Shown piece by piece: positions 48,039 through 58,560 of a stretch of 64,000 nt of DNA; positions within the stretch are counted from its first letter, which is position 1; each line of letters starts with the position of its first letter. The notes beneath the pieces are model-generated. The model did not search any database, was not told the origin of the DNA, and was given only the letters and a program-made list of their open reading frames with translations. The translations under genes and the position numbers were made by a program. The stretch comes from CAIWHR01 sp963788185. Its GTDB lineage: Bacteria; Pseudomonadota; Gammaproteobacteria; Burkholderiales; Casimicrobiaceae. The DNA lies in contig CAWBGE010000019.1 in NCBI GenBank assembly GCA_963788185.1, forward strand, positions 28,307 to 92,306, read 5' to 3'.

Positions 48039-49028
48039 ATGGTGGCCTACATCGTTCGTCGCTTGCTGCTGGCCGTGCTCACGGTCTGGGCCATTTCCGT
48101 GCTGTCGTTCATGATCATCCACCTGCCTCCCGGCGATTACGTCACTTCGTACATCGCCTCGATGTCGGCGTCGGGAAGCGCGGTTTCCGAAGGCGAGGCG
48201 ATGGCGATGCGCGAGCAGCTCGGCCTCGACAAGCCGATCACGGTTCAGTATGCGAAGTGGATGGGGCTCATCCTGCAGGGAAATTTCGGCATGGCGATGG
48301 AGTGGGGGCGGCCCGTTTCCGACGTGATCGGCGACCGCCTGACCCTGACCATGGTCATCTCGGTGGCGGCGATCATCTTCACCTGGGCGCTGGCCCTGCC
48401 GATCGGGATCTACTCCGCGGTCTACCCCTACTCGTTCGCGGATTACCTGTTCACGTTCATCGGTTTCATCGGCCTCGCCATTCCCGGGTTCCTGCTGGCG
48501 CTCGTCGTCATGTACGTTGGCTTCGCCTGGTTCGGCGCGAACGTGGGCGGGCTCTTTTCGCCCGACTTCGCCGAAGCGCCCTGGAGTATGGCGAGAGTGT
48601 GGGACCTCACCAAGCACCTGCCGATACCGGCCGTCGTCCTCGGCGTCGCCGGAACCGCCCAGCTGATCCGCATCATGCGGTCGAACCTGCTGGATGAATT
48701 GAGAAAGCCCTACGTGATGACGGCGCGTGCACGCGGACTTCCGGAATACCGGGTCGTCCTGCGGTACCCGGTCCGGGTAGCGCTCAATCCGTTCGTGAGC
48801 ACCATCGGTTACCTGCTGCCCTACGTGGTATCCGGAAGCATCATCGTATCGCTCGTCCTGAGCCTGCCCACCGTCGGCCCCCTGCTGCTCAAGGCGCTGA
48901 TCGCCCAGGACATGTTCCTGGCCGGAACCATCGTCCTGCTGCTCGGGGTGATGACCGTCGTCGGAACGTTCATCTCGGACCTGCTGCTGATGTGGGTCGA
49001 CCCGAGAATCCGGTTGGGGCGGCAGTGA
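48039..49028 (+). CDS. DppB-type ABC permease
   Basis: 329 aa, six membrane helices. It opens VAYIVRRLLLAVLTVWAISVLSF, typical of DppB/OppB. The EAA-like cytoplasmic loop is VMTARARGLPEYRVVLRYPVRVALNP (around 225-250), which contacts the ATPases. A GGAG site precedes the ATG. The stop overlaps the next permease start (TGATG). It acts with the second permease as the membrane channel for the importer. Confidence 0.92.
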   Translation: MVAYIVRRLLLAVLTVWAISVLSFMIIHLPPGDYVTSYIASMSASGSAVSEGEAMAMREQLGLDKPITVQYAKWMGLILQGNFGMAMEWGRPVSDVIGDRLTLTMVISVAAIIFTWALALPIGIYSAVYPYSFADYLFTFIGFIGLAIPGFLLALVVMYVGFAWFGANVGGLFSPDFAEAPWSMARVWDLTKHLPIPAVVLGVAGTAQLIRIMRSNLLDELRKPYVMTARARGLPEYRVVLRYPVRVALNPFVSTIGYLLPYVVSGSIIVSLVLSLPTVGPLLLKALIAQDMFLAGTIVLLLGVMTVVGTFISDLLLMWVDPRIRLGRQ

Positions 49029-50155
49029 TGGCGGAGATCGCACCGGCACCCGAAACCGGGGTCCTGGCGGAAGACAGGATCGCCGTCGCCACGCAGTGGC
49101 AGCTGATGTGGTGGCGTTTTCGTAAGCACAGGCTTGCGGCCGGCGGGACCATCGTCCTGATCGCTTTCTATTTCGTCGCGATCTTTGCGGATTTCTTCGC
49201 CTATGCGGATCCGCAGGAATCGGAAGCACAGCGATCGCTGATGGCGCCGCAGCAGATCCATTGGTTCGACGAGGGAAGCTTCAGGCCCTATGTCCACCCG
49301 TTGGCGGGGACGCGAGACCCGCTCACTTTCAAGCGCGTCTACGTTCCCGACACGACGAAGAAGATCCCGGTCACGTTCTTCGGCCGCGGCGAACCCTACG
49401 AATTGCTGGGCTTCATCCCGGCCGACCGCCGTTTCATCGGTGTGGAAGGAGCGAAGGCGGGGGAGACGCTTTTCCTGCTCGGAACGGACATGCAGGGGCG
49501 CGATATGTGGTCGCGGCTCATGTATGCCACACGGACGTCGATGACCATAGGTCTGGTCAGCGTGGCCCTGAGTCTGGTGCTGGGCGTCGTCCTCGGCGGC
49601 ATCTCCGGCTATTTCGGCGGACTGGCCGATACGGTGATCCAGCGGATCATCGAGATCCTGCGCTCGATCCCGACGATTCCGCTGTGGATGGGCCTCGCCG
49701 CGGCGCTGCCCGCCGACTGGGACGTCGTGAAGGTCTACTTCGCCATCACCATCATCATTTCGCTGATCGGCTGGACCGAGCTTGCCCGGGTCGTCCGCGG
49801 GCGGTTCATTTCGCTCAAGGAAGAGGATTTCGTCATGGCGGCCGAGCTCCTCGGTTGCAGCAAGTCGAGGATCATCTTCCGCCACATGGTGCCCTCGTTC
49901 ATCAGCCACATCATCGCGGCGACGACGCTGGCGATCCCCGCGATCATCATCAGCGAGACGTCGTTGAGTTTCCTCGGCCTCGGCCTGAGGCCGCCGGCGA
50001 TCAGTTGGGGGGTGCTCCTCCAGGATGCCCAGAACATCCAGGCCCTGGTCATTTCTCCCTGGCTGCTCTATCCGTCCATTGCCGTCATCGTCGCAGTCCT
50101 CGCGTTCAATTTCATGGGCGACGGGATACGCGACGCGGCGGACCCCTATTTGTAG
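49028..50155 (+). CDS. DppC-type ABC permease with extended periplasmic loop
   Basis: 375 aa. The first helix (about 38-58) is followed by a ~100-residue periplasmic insert before LGTDMQGRDMWSRLMYATRTS, longer than in E. coli DppC and reminiscent of YejE-type permeases. The EAA loop is FVMAAELLGCSKSRIIFRHMVP, and the C-terminal LLYPSIAVIVAVLAFNFMGDGIRDAADP is family-typical. The ATG overlaps the preceding stop. It pairs with the long binding protein of this operon. Confidence 0.92.
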   Translation: MAEIAPAPETGVLAEDRIAVATQWQLMWWRFRKHRLAAGGTIVLIAFYFVAIFADFFAYADPQESEAQRSLMAPQQIHWFDEGSFRPYVHPLAGTRDPLTFKRVYVPDTTKKIPVTFFGRGEPYELLGFIPADRRFIGVEGAKAGETLFLLGTDMQGRDMWSRLMYATRTSMTIGLVSVALSLVLGVVLGGISGYFGGLADTVIQRIIEILRSIPTIPLWMGLAAALPADWDVVKVYFAITIIISLIGWTELARVVRGRFISLKEEDFVMAAELLGCSKSRIIFRHMVPSFISHIIAATTLAIPAIIISETSLSFLGLGLRPPAISWGVLLQDAQNIQALVISPWLLYPSIAVIVAVLAFNFMGDGIRDAADPYL

Positions 50156-50237
50156 ACGGCAGGATTCCAGCGAGCGCCCGGCCGGTGCCGGTTCGACCCG
50201 CGACCCGTCGACGGGCTCCCTTACAGCCGGACTGACC

Positions 50238-51239
<1,002 letters not shown>

Positions 51240-51255
51240 TGAGAATCGGACGCGA

Positions 51256-52297
<1,042 letters not shown>

Positions 52298-52418
52298 AAT
52301 CTTCGCCCTGGCAGCCTGTCTCCAGCGGCCCGTCGGCGGGCGCACCGGCCGCGACCGCGGGGCAAAGTGCCCGCGCTTCGGGTGTCGCGACGCGCCGGAC
52401 AGTTGATGGGTGACCCCC

Positions 52419-52814
52419 ATGTTTCGTGTGATTTCAGCATTCGTTCTTGTCGCGTTCGGCCTGCCGTTGGTCGCCTTCTTCGGCGGCGGAGTCGATCCGG
52501 TGCAGAGCATGCTGATCATCGGCATTTTCACCGTCCCGGCGACGACGATCGGTTGGCCCATCTTTCAGGCCCTTCGCCGGTGCGGACAGTTGACCGCGTT
52601 GAATTGCGCGCTGAGCAGCGCGGCGCTCGGATTTGTCTGCGCCGCACCCTTTGCCCTGACCCACGCGCGTCTGCTCGCGTTCGTGGTGCCGGCTTTCTCC
52701 GCCATCGGCGCGTTGCACGGGCTCGTGTTCTGGCTGCTTGCCGTCTGGCGCAACCGCAACCTGACAAACGCACCGCCGGCCTCCGGGCGGGAACTTATGG
52801 GCGCCCCGCGATAG
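52419..52814 (+). CDS. Small four-helix membrane protein
   Basis: 131 aa with four hydrophobic segments (ISAFVLVAFGLPLVAFF, SMLIIGIFTVPATTIGWP, CALSSAALGFVCAAPFAL, LLAFVVPAFSAIGALHGLVFW) and a short basic tail. No family is recognised; it may be an inner-membrane protein of unknown role. GTG 52410 is an alternative start. No clear ribosome site is visible, so confidence is moderate. Confidence 0.5.
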   Translation: MFRVISAFVLVAFGLPLVAFFGGGVDPVQSMLIIGIFTVPATTIGWPIFQALRRCGQLTALNCALSSAALGFVCAAPFALTHARLLAFVVPAFSAIGALHGLVFWLLAVWRNRNLTNAPPASGRELMGAPR

Positions 52815-53214
52815 CGACGCCTCCGGCACGCGCAGTGCAATGGGCGGGGCACGGCAATTGCTTCCGTGATTGTCGAAGGCGCATCTCCATGTTGCGGCAA
52901 TCAACGAAGGGGAGGATTCCTATCCCCCGACGTCGAATGCGCTCGAAATGTGTCGCGCCGTCCTGCGCGGAATTCGACCTGGCCGCCTGTGTCTGTCGGC
53001 ACCAGATGTTGCTCAGGCCAGCACCCGGGCTCGACGCGAAGACCACGTTCAGTGCGCGGTCACCGGCCACCTGAAAAGCGAACGCCGTCGCTGAGCAGCG
53101 GTTGGTCTGGTGGCGCAGGATTATTCGCGTTGACGCTCGCGGGACCCGGTCCTACTATCTGCGTTCCGCGGCCTTCAGAGCTGGTCGCTTCGCACGCGCC
53201 CCAGGCGAAACGCA
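52815..53214. other. Intergenic region, nothing recognised
   Basis: About 400 bp before the FecR-like gene. Overlapping short frames on both strands lack ribosome sites and domain-like composition. The promoter of the FecR-sensor-kinase genes is expected here, but I cannot point to it. Confidence 0.4.
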
Positions 53215-54069
53215 ATGTCGATGTTCCAAAGTTGGGCGCTCCTCCTCGCTGCGCTGCTCCCGTCGCTCGCATGCGCGGCCGACATCGCCGTCGTGACCCG
53301 CGTCGAAGGCGGCGCCCGCGTACTGCGCGGCGCCACCTGGTACAAACTCGTCCCCGGGGCGCGACTCGACGTTGGCGACATCGTCAGCGTGGGTGAGCGC
53401 GCAGAGGTGCTTGCGGAGTTCGCGGGCGGAGCCGGGTTGAGTTTCGTCGGCACGGGAGCGCTCTATTTCGACCCAAGTCCCCCCAAGGGAACAACCGCCG
53501 GCAGCCCAATCGTCATCACGCTGCCCAGTGGCTGGCTCAAGCTCGTCGCCAAGACTCCCGGCATGCGCGTGCGCCTGGCCGCGGCAGAAGTCTCGGCGGC
53601 GGAGGGCATCCTGGTCATGCATGCGCAGGGACCAGCGCTCGAGCTCTTCGTGGAATCGGGAGCGGCCCAGCTCGCGGCGCAGCTCCCGATCGGCAGCGCC
53701 GGGGCGGCGCGGGAGGCGAAGCAAGGCGAGTACTGGTCGAACATCGGGGCCGGCCGCTTCGTGATGGTCGCGGGCGCGCCGCCCGCTTTCGTCGAAACGA
53801 TTCCACGCCGGTTCCTCGATCCGCTGCCGAGCCTGGGCGCGAAGTACAAGCTGGCGCCCGCGCTGGTCGCCGATGGCGACGTCACCTACGCGGAAGCCGA
53901 GCCCTGGCTCGGAAGCCGCGATGGCGCCGCGTTCGAGAAACGCTTCGCGGTCCGATTGCGCGATCCGGCGTTCCGGCGCGCCGTCGAGCCTCAGGTCGCA
54001 CGATATCGCAGCTGGGACCGAATGCTGCATCCCGAAAAATACCTGCCCAAACCTGTCGCGGCGCGGTAG
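53215..54069 (+). CDS. FecR-like exported protein
   Basis: 284 aa with a short signal peptide (about 1-22, ending LACAAD). A FecR-type beta domain follows: VVTRVEGGARVLRGATWYKLVPGARL ... GDIVSVGERAEVLAEFAGGAGLSFVGTGALYF (about 25-85). The rest is Ala/Pro-rich. FecR domains usually relay surface signals or organise periplasmic structures. It is followed after 51 bp by a heme-motif sensor and then a Ser/Thr kinase, suggesting a common signalling unit. There is no sigma factor, unlike classic FecIR. Confidence 0.78.
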   Translation: MSMFQSWALLLAALLPSLACAADIAVVTRVEGGARVLRGATWYKLVPGARLDVGDIVSVGERAEVLAEFAGGAGLSFVGTGALYFDPSPPKGTTAGSPIVITLPSGWLKLVAKTPGMRVRLAAAEVSAAEGILVMHAQGPALELFVESGAAQLAAQLPIGSAGAAREAKQGEYWSNIGAGRFVMVAGAPPAFVETIPRRFLDPLPSLGAKYKLAPALVADGDVTYAEAEPWLGSRDGAAFEKRFAVRLRDPAFRRAVEPQVARYRSWDRMLHPEKYLPKPVAAR

Positions 54070-54120
54070 GTGGGCCAGGTCGCGCACGCGCGACATCGGA
54101 AAAATGAAAAGGGGCTACGC

Positions 54121-54993
54121 ATGAAGCTCATCTGGAAATTCAATCTGGTGCTGCTCGGCATCTTTGTGCTCGGCTTCCTGATCGCAGGCTACGTGTCGTG
54201 GAAGGCATTGCAGAGCAATGCGCGCGAGGAGGTCCTGCAGAACGCCCGGCTCATGATGGAGGCGGCCCTGGCATCGCGCAACTACACGACGACGCAGGTG
54301 AAGCCGTTGCTCGAGACCCAGCTCAAATACAAGTTCGTGCCGCAGTCGGTCCCGGCGTACGCCGCGACCGAGCAGTTCGGCGAGCTGCGCAAGAAGCATC
54401 CGGATTACGTGTACAAGGAGGCGACGCTCAATCCGTCGAATCCGCGCAACCGCGCGACCGACTGGGAAACCGACGTCGTCAACGTCTTCCGCCATACCTC
54501 CACGACGACCGAGATGATCGGCGAGCGCGACACGCCGACCGGCCCCGCGCTCTACCTCGCCAGCCCGATCCAGGTGAAGAGCAAGGCCTGTCTCGACTGC
54601 CACAGCACGGTCGACGCCGCACCAAAGACCATGATCGATCTCTACGGCAGCGCGAACGGGTTCGGGTGGAAGATGGACGAGGTGATCGGCGCGCAGATCG
54701 TCTCCGTCCCGATGGCAGTCCCGATCGCGCGCGCGCAGGCGACGTTCAAGACATTCATGGCATCACTCGCGATGGTCTTTGTCACCATATTCGTTCTCCT
54801 GAACGTGATGCTCTATACGATGGTGATCCGGCGCGTAACACGCCTCGCCGGCATGGCCGACGAGGTGAGCCTGGGCAACCTCGAGGCCGGCGAATTCAAG
54901 ACCCGGAGCCGCGACGAGATCGGCACCCTGAGTGCCGCCATGGACCGGATGAAGACGAGCCTGGTTCAGGCGATGAAGATGCTCGACACATGA
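54121..54993 (+). CDS. DUF3365/Tll0287-like heme sensor with HAMP
   Basis: 290 aa. TM1 (about 8-28, VLLGIFVLGFLIAGYVSW) is followed by a periplasmic DUF3365 domain with QNARLMMEAALASRNYT, FRHTSTTTEMIGERDT and a heme-binding CLDCH motif near residue 160. TM2 (about 218-242) and a HAMP linker with RRVTRLAGMADEVSLGNLE end the protein, with no kinase or output domain. The relatives are heme-based redox or gas sensors. The missing output may be provided by the Ser/Thr kinase gene 118 bp downstream. AAAGGGG precedes the ATG. Confidence 0.85.
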   Translation: MKLIWKFNLVLLGIFVLGFLIAGYVSWKALQSNAREEVLQNARLMMEAALASRNYTTTQVKPLLETQLKYKFVPQSVPAYAATEQFGELRKKHPDYVYKEATLNPSNPRNRATDWETDVVNVFRHTSTTTEMIGERDTPTGPALYLASPIQVKSKACLDCHSTVDAAPKTMIDLYGSANGFGWKMDEVIGAQIVSVPMAVPIARAQATFKTFMASLAMVFVTIFVLLNVMLYTMVIRRVTRLAGMADEVSLGNLEAGEFKTRSRDEIGTLSAAMDRMKTSLVQAMKMLDT

Positions 54994-55111
54994 AGCCGGC
55001 GTTCCCGGGTCCCCGGCGCGTCGGCGCGGTCCACGTCGGGGCGATTGCCGCCTTCCCCGGGCATCCGGACGACTGCGTCACGATCCCGGCTGGGCGACGG
55101 CGCCGAATGTG

Positions 55112-56542
55112 ATGCCCGAGCTCGAACGCCTCGGCAAGTACGAGATCCGCAGCGTCCTCGGCAAGGGGGCGATGGGCGTCGTCTATCTGGGATTCGATCC
55201 TTTCATCGATCGCCCCGTCGCGATCAAGACGATCCGTAAGGACACGCTGGACGCCGAGCTCGCGGCGCAGTTCATGATTCGCTTCAAGAACGAGGCGCGG
55301 GCGGCGGGGAGGATCACACACGCCAACATCGTCGGCGTCTACGACTACGGCGAGGAAGGCGGCATCGCCTACATCGTGATGGAGTATGTCGAAGGCACGG
55401 GGCTGCGCGAATACCTGAACCACCGGGCATCGTTCGACTTCGCGCAGCTCGTGGCTTTGATGGCCCAGCTCCTGGAAGCGCTCGAGTTCGCGCACCGCTG
55501 CGGCGTCGTCCATCGCGACATCAAGCCGTCGAACCTGATCGTCACGAACAGCGGCCTCCTCAAGGTTGCCGACTTCGGTGTTGCCCGCGTCGATATGTCG
55601 AGCCTGACGCTGACCGGCATGGTGATCGGCACACCGTCGTACATGTCGCCGGAGCAGTGCACGGGCAGCGCGGTGGACGCGCGCTCCGACGTCTTCAGTG
55701 CAGGTGTAGTCCTCTACGAGCTTCTCGCCGGCCGGCGGCCCTTCATCGGCTCGCTGGAGGCGATCGCCTACAAGATCTGCCATGAGGAGCCGGTGCCGCC
55801 GTCGCAGATCTCGGGGTTGACCTTGCCGAAGGAGGTCGATCAGCTCATTGCGAAGGCGCTGGCAAAACGGCCTGCGGATCGCTTCCCGAGCGCCCGCGCG
55901 TTTCGGGACGCGTTGCTCGAGGTCGCGCAAATCGGCATCCCGGTCAACGACGGAGGAGCGACGACCGTCGTCAACATCGGCACGATCATGCTGCAGACAC
56001 CCGCGCCACACTGGGACGACGAAACGCTGACCACCGCCGAGCATCAACTCGCGCGCTTCCTTGGCCCGATGGCGCGGGTGCTGGTGCGCAGGGCAGCGGC
56101 CCAGACCCACAATCGAGGCGAGCTGTGCGCATTGCTTTCGGAAAGCATCGACGACCCGGACACGCGGCGGCAATTCGTCGAGGCATTCGCCAAGACCGGC
56201 AGCAACCTCCACTCGGGCCTTGCGCACGCGTCGGACTTGCGCAGTGGCTCGGGCGTCAGCAACTCGGAAAAGGGTGCCGCGGCTGCCAGCCAGCCTGGAC
56301 ATGCATCGGCTGGCGCCCAGCGGCCGGGACGGACCGCTTCGGGCGTCGCTCTCGACGCAGGCTACGTTGATCGGGTCAACGCGCGGCTCGCCTTGTACCT
56401 GGGGCCGATCGCACGCGTCGTGACCAAACGGGCTGCGCAGCGCGCGACGAGCCGTGGCGAGTTCGTGCGCATGGTCGCCGACAATCTCGGCACCCAGGAT
56501 CGCGCCGCGTTCCTGCGGGAGCTCGGGCACGCCGAGAATTAG
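55112..56542 (+). CDS. Hanks-type Ser/Thr protein kinase with duplicated C-terminal module
   Basis: 476 aa. The kinase domain (about 9-270) has the Gly loop GKGAMG (17-22), Lys39, Glu61, HRD (134-136) in HRDIKPSNL, DFG (154-156), and SPEQ in place of APE. Two related ~50-residue modules follow, ARFLGPMARVLVRRAAAQ ... and LALYLGPIARVVTKRAAQR ..., each ending in a D-x-x-x-R-x-x-F/FL pattern, linked by a Ser/Gly/Ala-rich stretch. There is no membrane helix, so it is cytoplasmic. ATG 55112 is chosen over the GTG one codon upstream. With the FecR-like and heme-sensor genes it probably forms a signalling operon. Confidence 0.92.
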   Translation: MPELERLGKYEIRSVLGKGAMGVVYLGFDPFIDRPVAIKTIRKDTLDAELAAQFMIRFKNEARAAGRITHANIVGVYDYGEEGGIAYIVMEYVEGTGLREYLNHRASFDFAQLVALMAQLLEALEFAHRCGVVHRDIKPSNLIVTNSGLLKVADFGVARVDMSSLTLTGMVIGTPSYMSPEQCTGSAVDARSDVFSAGVVLYELLAGRRPFIGSLEAIAYKICHEEPVPPSQISGLTLPKEVDQLIAKALAKRPADRFPSARAFRDALLEVAQIGIPVNDGGATTVVNIGTIMLQTPAPHWDDETLTTAEHQLARFLGPMARVLVRRAAAQTHNRGELCALLSESIDDPDTRRQFVEAFAKTGSNLHSGLAHASDLRSGSGVSNSEKGAAAASQPGHASAGAQRPGRTASGVALDAGYVDRVNARLALYLGPIARVVTKRAAQRATSRGEFVRMVADNLGTQDRAAFLRELGHAEN

Positions 56543-56658
56543 GGCGGCTGCATCGACGCTCAGCACTTTCCGGCGGGACAGCTGGGCAACTGCACGCAGT
56601 TGTCGGATTACGGCCTTGCGTTGCGCGACATCGCGTCAAACTGACTGAGGCATCTTCC

Positions 56659-57459
56659 ATGGCGATCAAAGTGTGTTTGGCGGGTGCAACGGGCTGGGCT
56701 GGCTCCGAGCTTGCGCGCTCGATTGCGAAGACGGCGGACCTTGTGCTCGTCGCTGCCGTCTCGCGCAAGCACGCGGGCCGCGACCTGGGTGAGGTGCTGG
56801 GCGAGCCGCGCCTCGCCTGTCCCGTCTACCCGTCGGCCGCGGAGGCGCTCGGCAGCCCCTGCGACGTCTTCGTCGAGTACACCAAGCCGGACAGCGCCAG
56901 GACCAACATATTGACCGCGCTTGAACGCGGTGCGCACGTGGTGGTGGGTACTTCGGGTCTCACCGACGGCGACTTCGCGGAGATCGATGTCGTCGCGCGC
57001 AGTCAGGGTCGCGGGGTGCTCGCCTGCGGCAACTTTGCCTTGACCGTCGTGTTGCTGCAGAAATTTGCCGAAGCTGCCGCGAAGCTCATTCCGCAGTGGG
57101 AGATCATCGACTACGCGCACGACGACAAGATCGACGCACCGAGCGGAACCGCCCGCGAACTCGCGACTCGCCTGTCGAAGGTGCGTCGCCCCGAGCCTTC
57201 GATCCCGGTGGATCAAACGGTGGGGCCTCGGGAAGCCCGAGGTGCCACGCTGGCGGGATCCCAGGTGCACTCGCTTCGTCTACCCGGATACGTGATCAGC
57301 GCCGAGATCATCTTCGGAATGCCGGATCAAAGGCTGACAATCCGTCACGACTCGGGGGGCAGCGCTCGCCCATACGTTGACGGGGCGCTGCTTGCCATTC
57401 ACAAAGTATCGACGCTGGTAGGTGTCCACCGCGGGCTGGACTCCGTGCTCGACCTCTGA
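56659..57459 (+). CDS. Dihydrodipicolinate reductase (DapB)-like protein
   Basis: 266 aa of the DapB fold: the NAD(P) motif GATGWAGSE near residue 9, GTSGLTDGDF, and DKIDAPSGTARELA. In canonical DapB this last motif is preceded by a His-His pair; here the stretch is Tyr152-Ala153-His154-Asp155-Asp156-Lys157, so the first catalytic His is Ala while the Lys and APSGTA loop remain. It may reduce a related substrate, or be a divergent DapB. DapA or other lysine genes are not nearby, so it may be a paralogue. It follows the kinase by 116 bp. Confidence 0.8.
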   Translation: MAIKVCLAGATGWAGSELARSIAKTADLVLVAAVSRKHAGRDLGEVLGEPRLACPVYPSAAEALGSPCDVFVEYTKPDSARTNILTALERGAHVVVGTSGLTDGDFAEIDVVARSQGRGVLACGNFALTVVLLQKFAEAAAKLIPQWEIIDYAHDDKIDAPSGTARELATRLSKVRRPEPSIPVDQTVGPREARGATLAGSQVHSLRLPGYVISAEIIFGMPDQRLTIRHDSGGSARPYVDGALLAIHKVSTLVGVHRGLDSVLDL

Positions 57460-57550
57460 GCGACACGAAGCGCCGAATGCCCGGGCGCCAGAATGTCGCG
57501 ATCCGGCGCGGGTTCGACCCGCACCGCGCTGCCTGCAGTGATTGCCGAAA

Positions 57551-58237
57551 CTACTTCGCAGTGGCCTTCGTCACCGCAGCCAGCAACCTGTCGGCCTGCG
57601 CGCTCGTCGCCGTGCCGCGGACCAGAATGTCGGGCGGCAGGACTCTTTTTCCGAAGAAGGCTTGGTTCCACTCGTCCGCCGAAGTCACGACGGTGCCGTC
57701 GAGGTTGAGGCCGCCGTAGATCCCCTTGGCGCGACTGAACGCAATCAGGTCGGCGACAACATCGGACTTGGCGCCCGCGCCCACCGGACCCGCCGCGACG
57801 CTCGCGTCCGCGCCGAACTTCACCGATGTGGCGAGCAGCGAATTGAAGCCCTTGTCGGTCATCACCAGGGTGATCGTCTCGGAGACCGACACGCCGGCCT
57901 GGAAACCGACGCTGGCCGTGGCCATGTTGTAGAACGACGGGCCGAGCCACCTGCCCGATTTCGTGTCGCGCGCGACCAGCAAGGCGCGGCCGCCGGATCC
58001 GCCGAAGATGAAGCCGGCCTTGACGACTTCCGGTGCAATGAGCAGCGCCTTCGCGCGATGGAGGTTCTGCTGCAGCCACCCCATCTCCGGATCACGGAGG
58101 AAATTCGATAGCGTGACCTCTGAAGCGCTGACGAGCTTTGCCTGATCCGTCTGGGCGACGGCGGGCGATGCGATGAAGCCGGCGGCTGCCGCGAACATTG
58201 CCGCGGCGGCGGCCGCGCGCAGGATGCGTTTCAACAT
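57551..58237 (-). CDS. SYLF/YSC84-domain lipid-binding exported protein
   Basis: 228 aa with a signal peptide (about 1-28, ending SPAVAQT). The SYLF domain runs to the end: LLIAPEVVKAGFIFGGSGGRALLVAR, GPSFYNMATASVGFQAGVSVSETI, VMTDKGFNSLLA and SRAKGIYGGLNLDGTVV. SYLF domains bind phosphoinositides in eukaryotes; in bacteria they are periplasmic with unknown ligands, often linked to envelope stress. The ATG at 58237 follows AAGGAGAG. It is convergent with the DapB-like gene. Confidence 0.88.
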   Translation of the reverse strand: MLKRILRAAAAAAMFAAAAGFIASPAVAQTDQAKLVSASEVTLSNFLRDPEMGWLQQNLHRAKALLIAPEVVKAGFIFGGSGGRALLVARDTKSGRWLGPSFYNMATASVGFQAGVSVSETITLVMTDKGFNSLLATSVKFGADASVAAGPVGAGAKSDVVADLIAFSRAKGIYGGLNLDGTVVTSADEWNQAFFGKRVLPPDILVRGTATSAQADRLLAAVTKATAK

Positions 58238-58377
58238 GACTCTCTCCTTCAGGTAGGTGGGTTTGGTGTTCTGTCTCGCAGATATCGGCACCGTAGAGCG
58301 CGCCTTTCCATTTGCGTCTGTCCACGAAGCAGGATACTAACGCGTCGCGTGGCACAAACGCGCATTCTGCACCTCAG

Positions 58378-58560
58378 AGCGGCCCTTCGGGCTCACCGGA
58401 CTACCTTCGTGCTGCGCACTCCGGTATTCGCCCTCGGGGCGGCCCTTCGGGCTCACCGGACTACCTTCGTGCTGCGCACTCCGGTATTCGCCCTGGGGCG
58501 GCCGGACTACCTTCGTGCTGCGCACTCCGGTATTCGCCCTCGGGGCGGCCCTTCGGGCTC
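58378..58560. repeat. Three tandem copies of a 60-bp repeat
   Basis: Two exact 60-bp units (58381-58440 and 58441-58500, differing at one end base) and a third with a short internal deletion. On the minus strand each encodes SPKGRPEGEYRSAQHEG-like peptides, a phrase I recall from betaproteobacterial intergenic repeats. The array begins at the stop codon of the patatin gene; no spacer/repeat alternation is seen, so it is not CRISPR. Confidence 0.9.

Noticed and set aside
45957..49229. 1090-codon minus-strand frame over the ABC transporter genes
   Set aside because: Antisense shadow of the binding protein and permease; composition is Arg/Asp/His-biased and no domain is visible.
52870..53094. 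74-codon plus-strand ORF in the gap before the FecR-like gene
   Set aside because: No ribosome site, no leader or domain, and composition unlike neighbouring genes.
58378..58560. Possible CRISPR array
   Set aside because: Direct tandem copies without variable spacers and no cas genes nearby.
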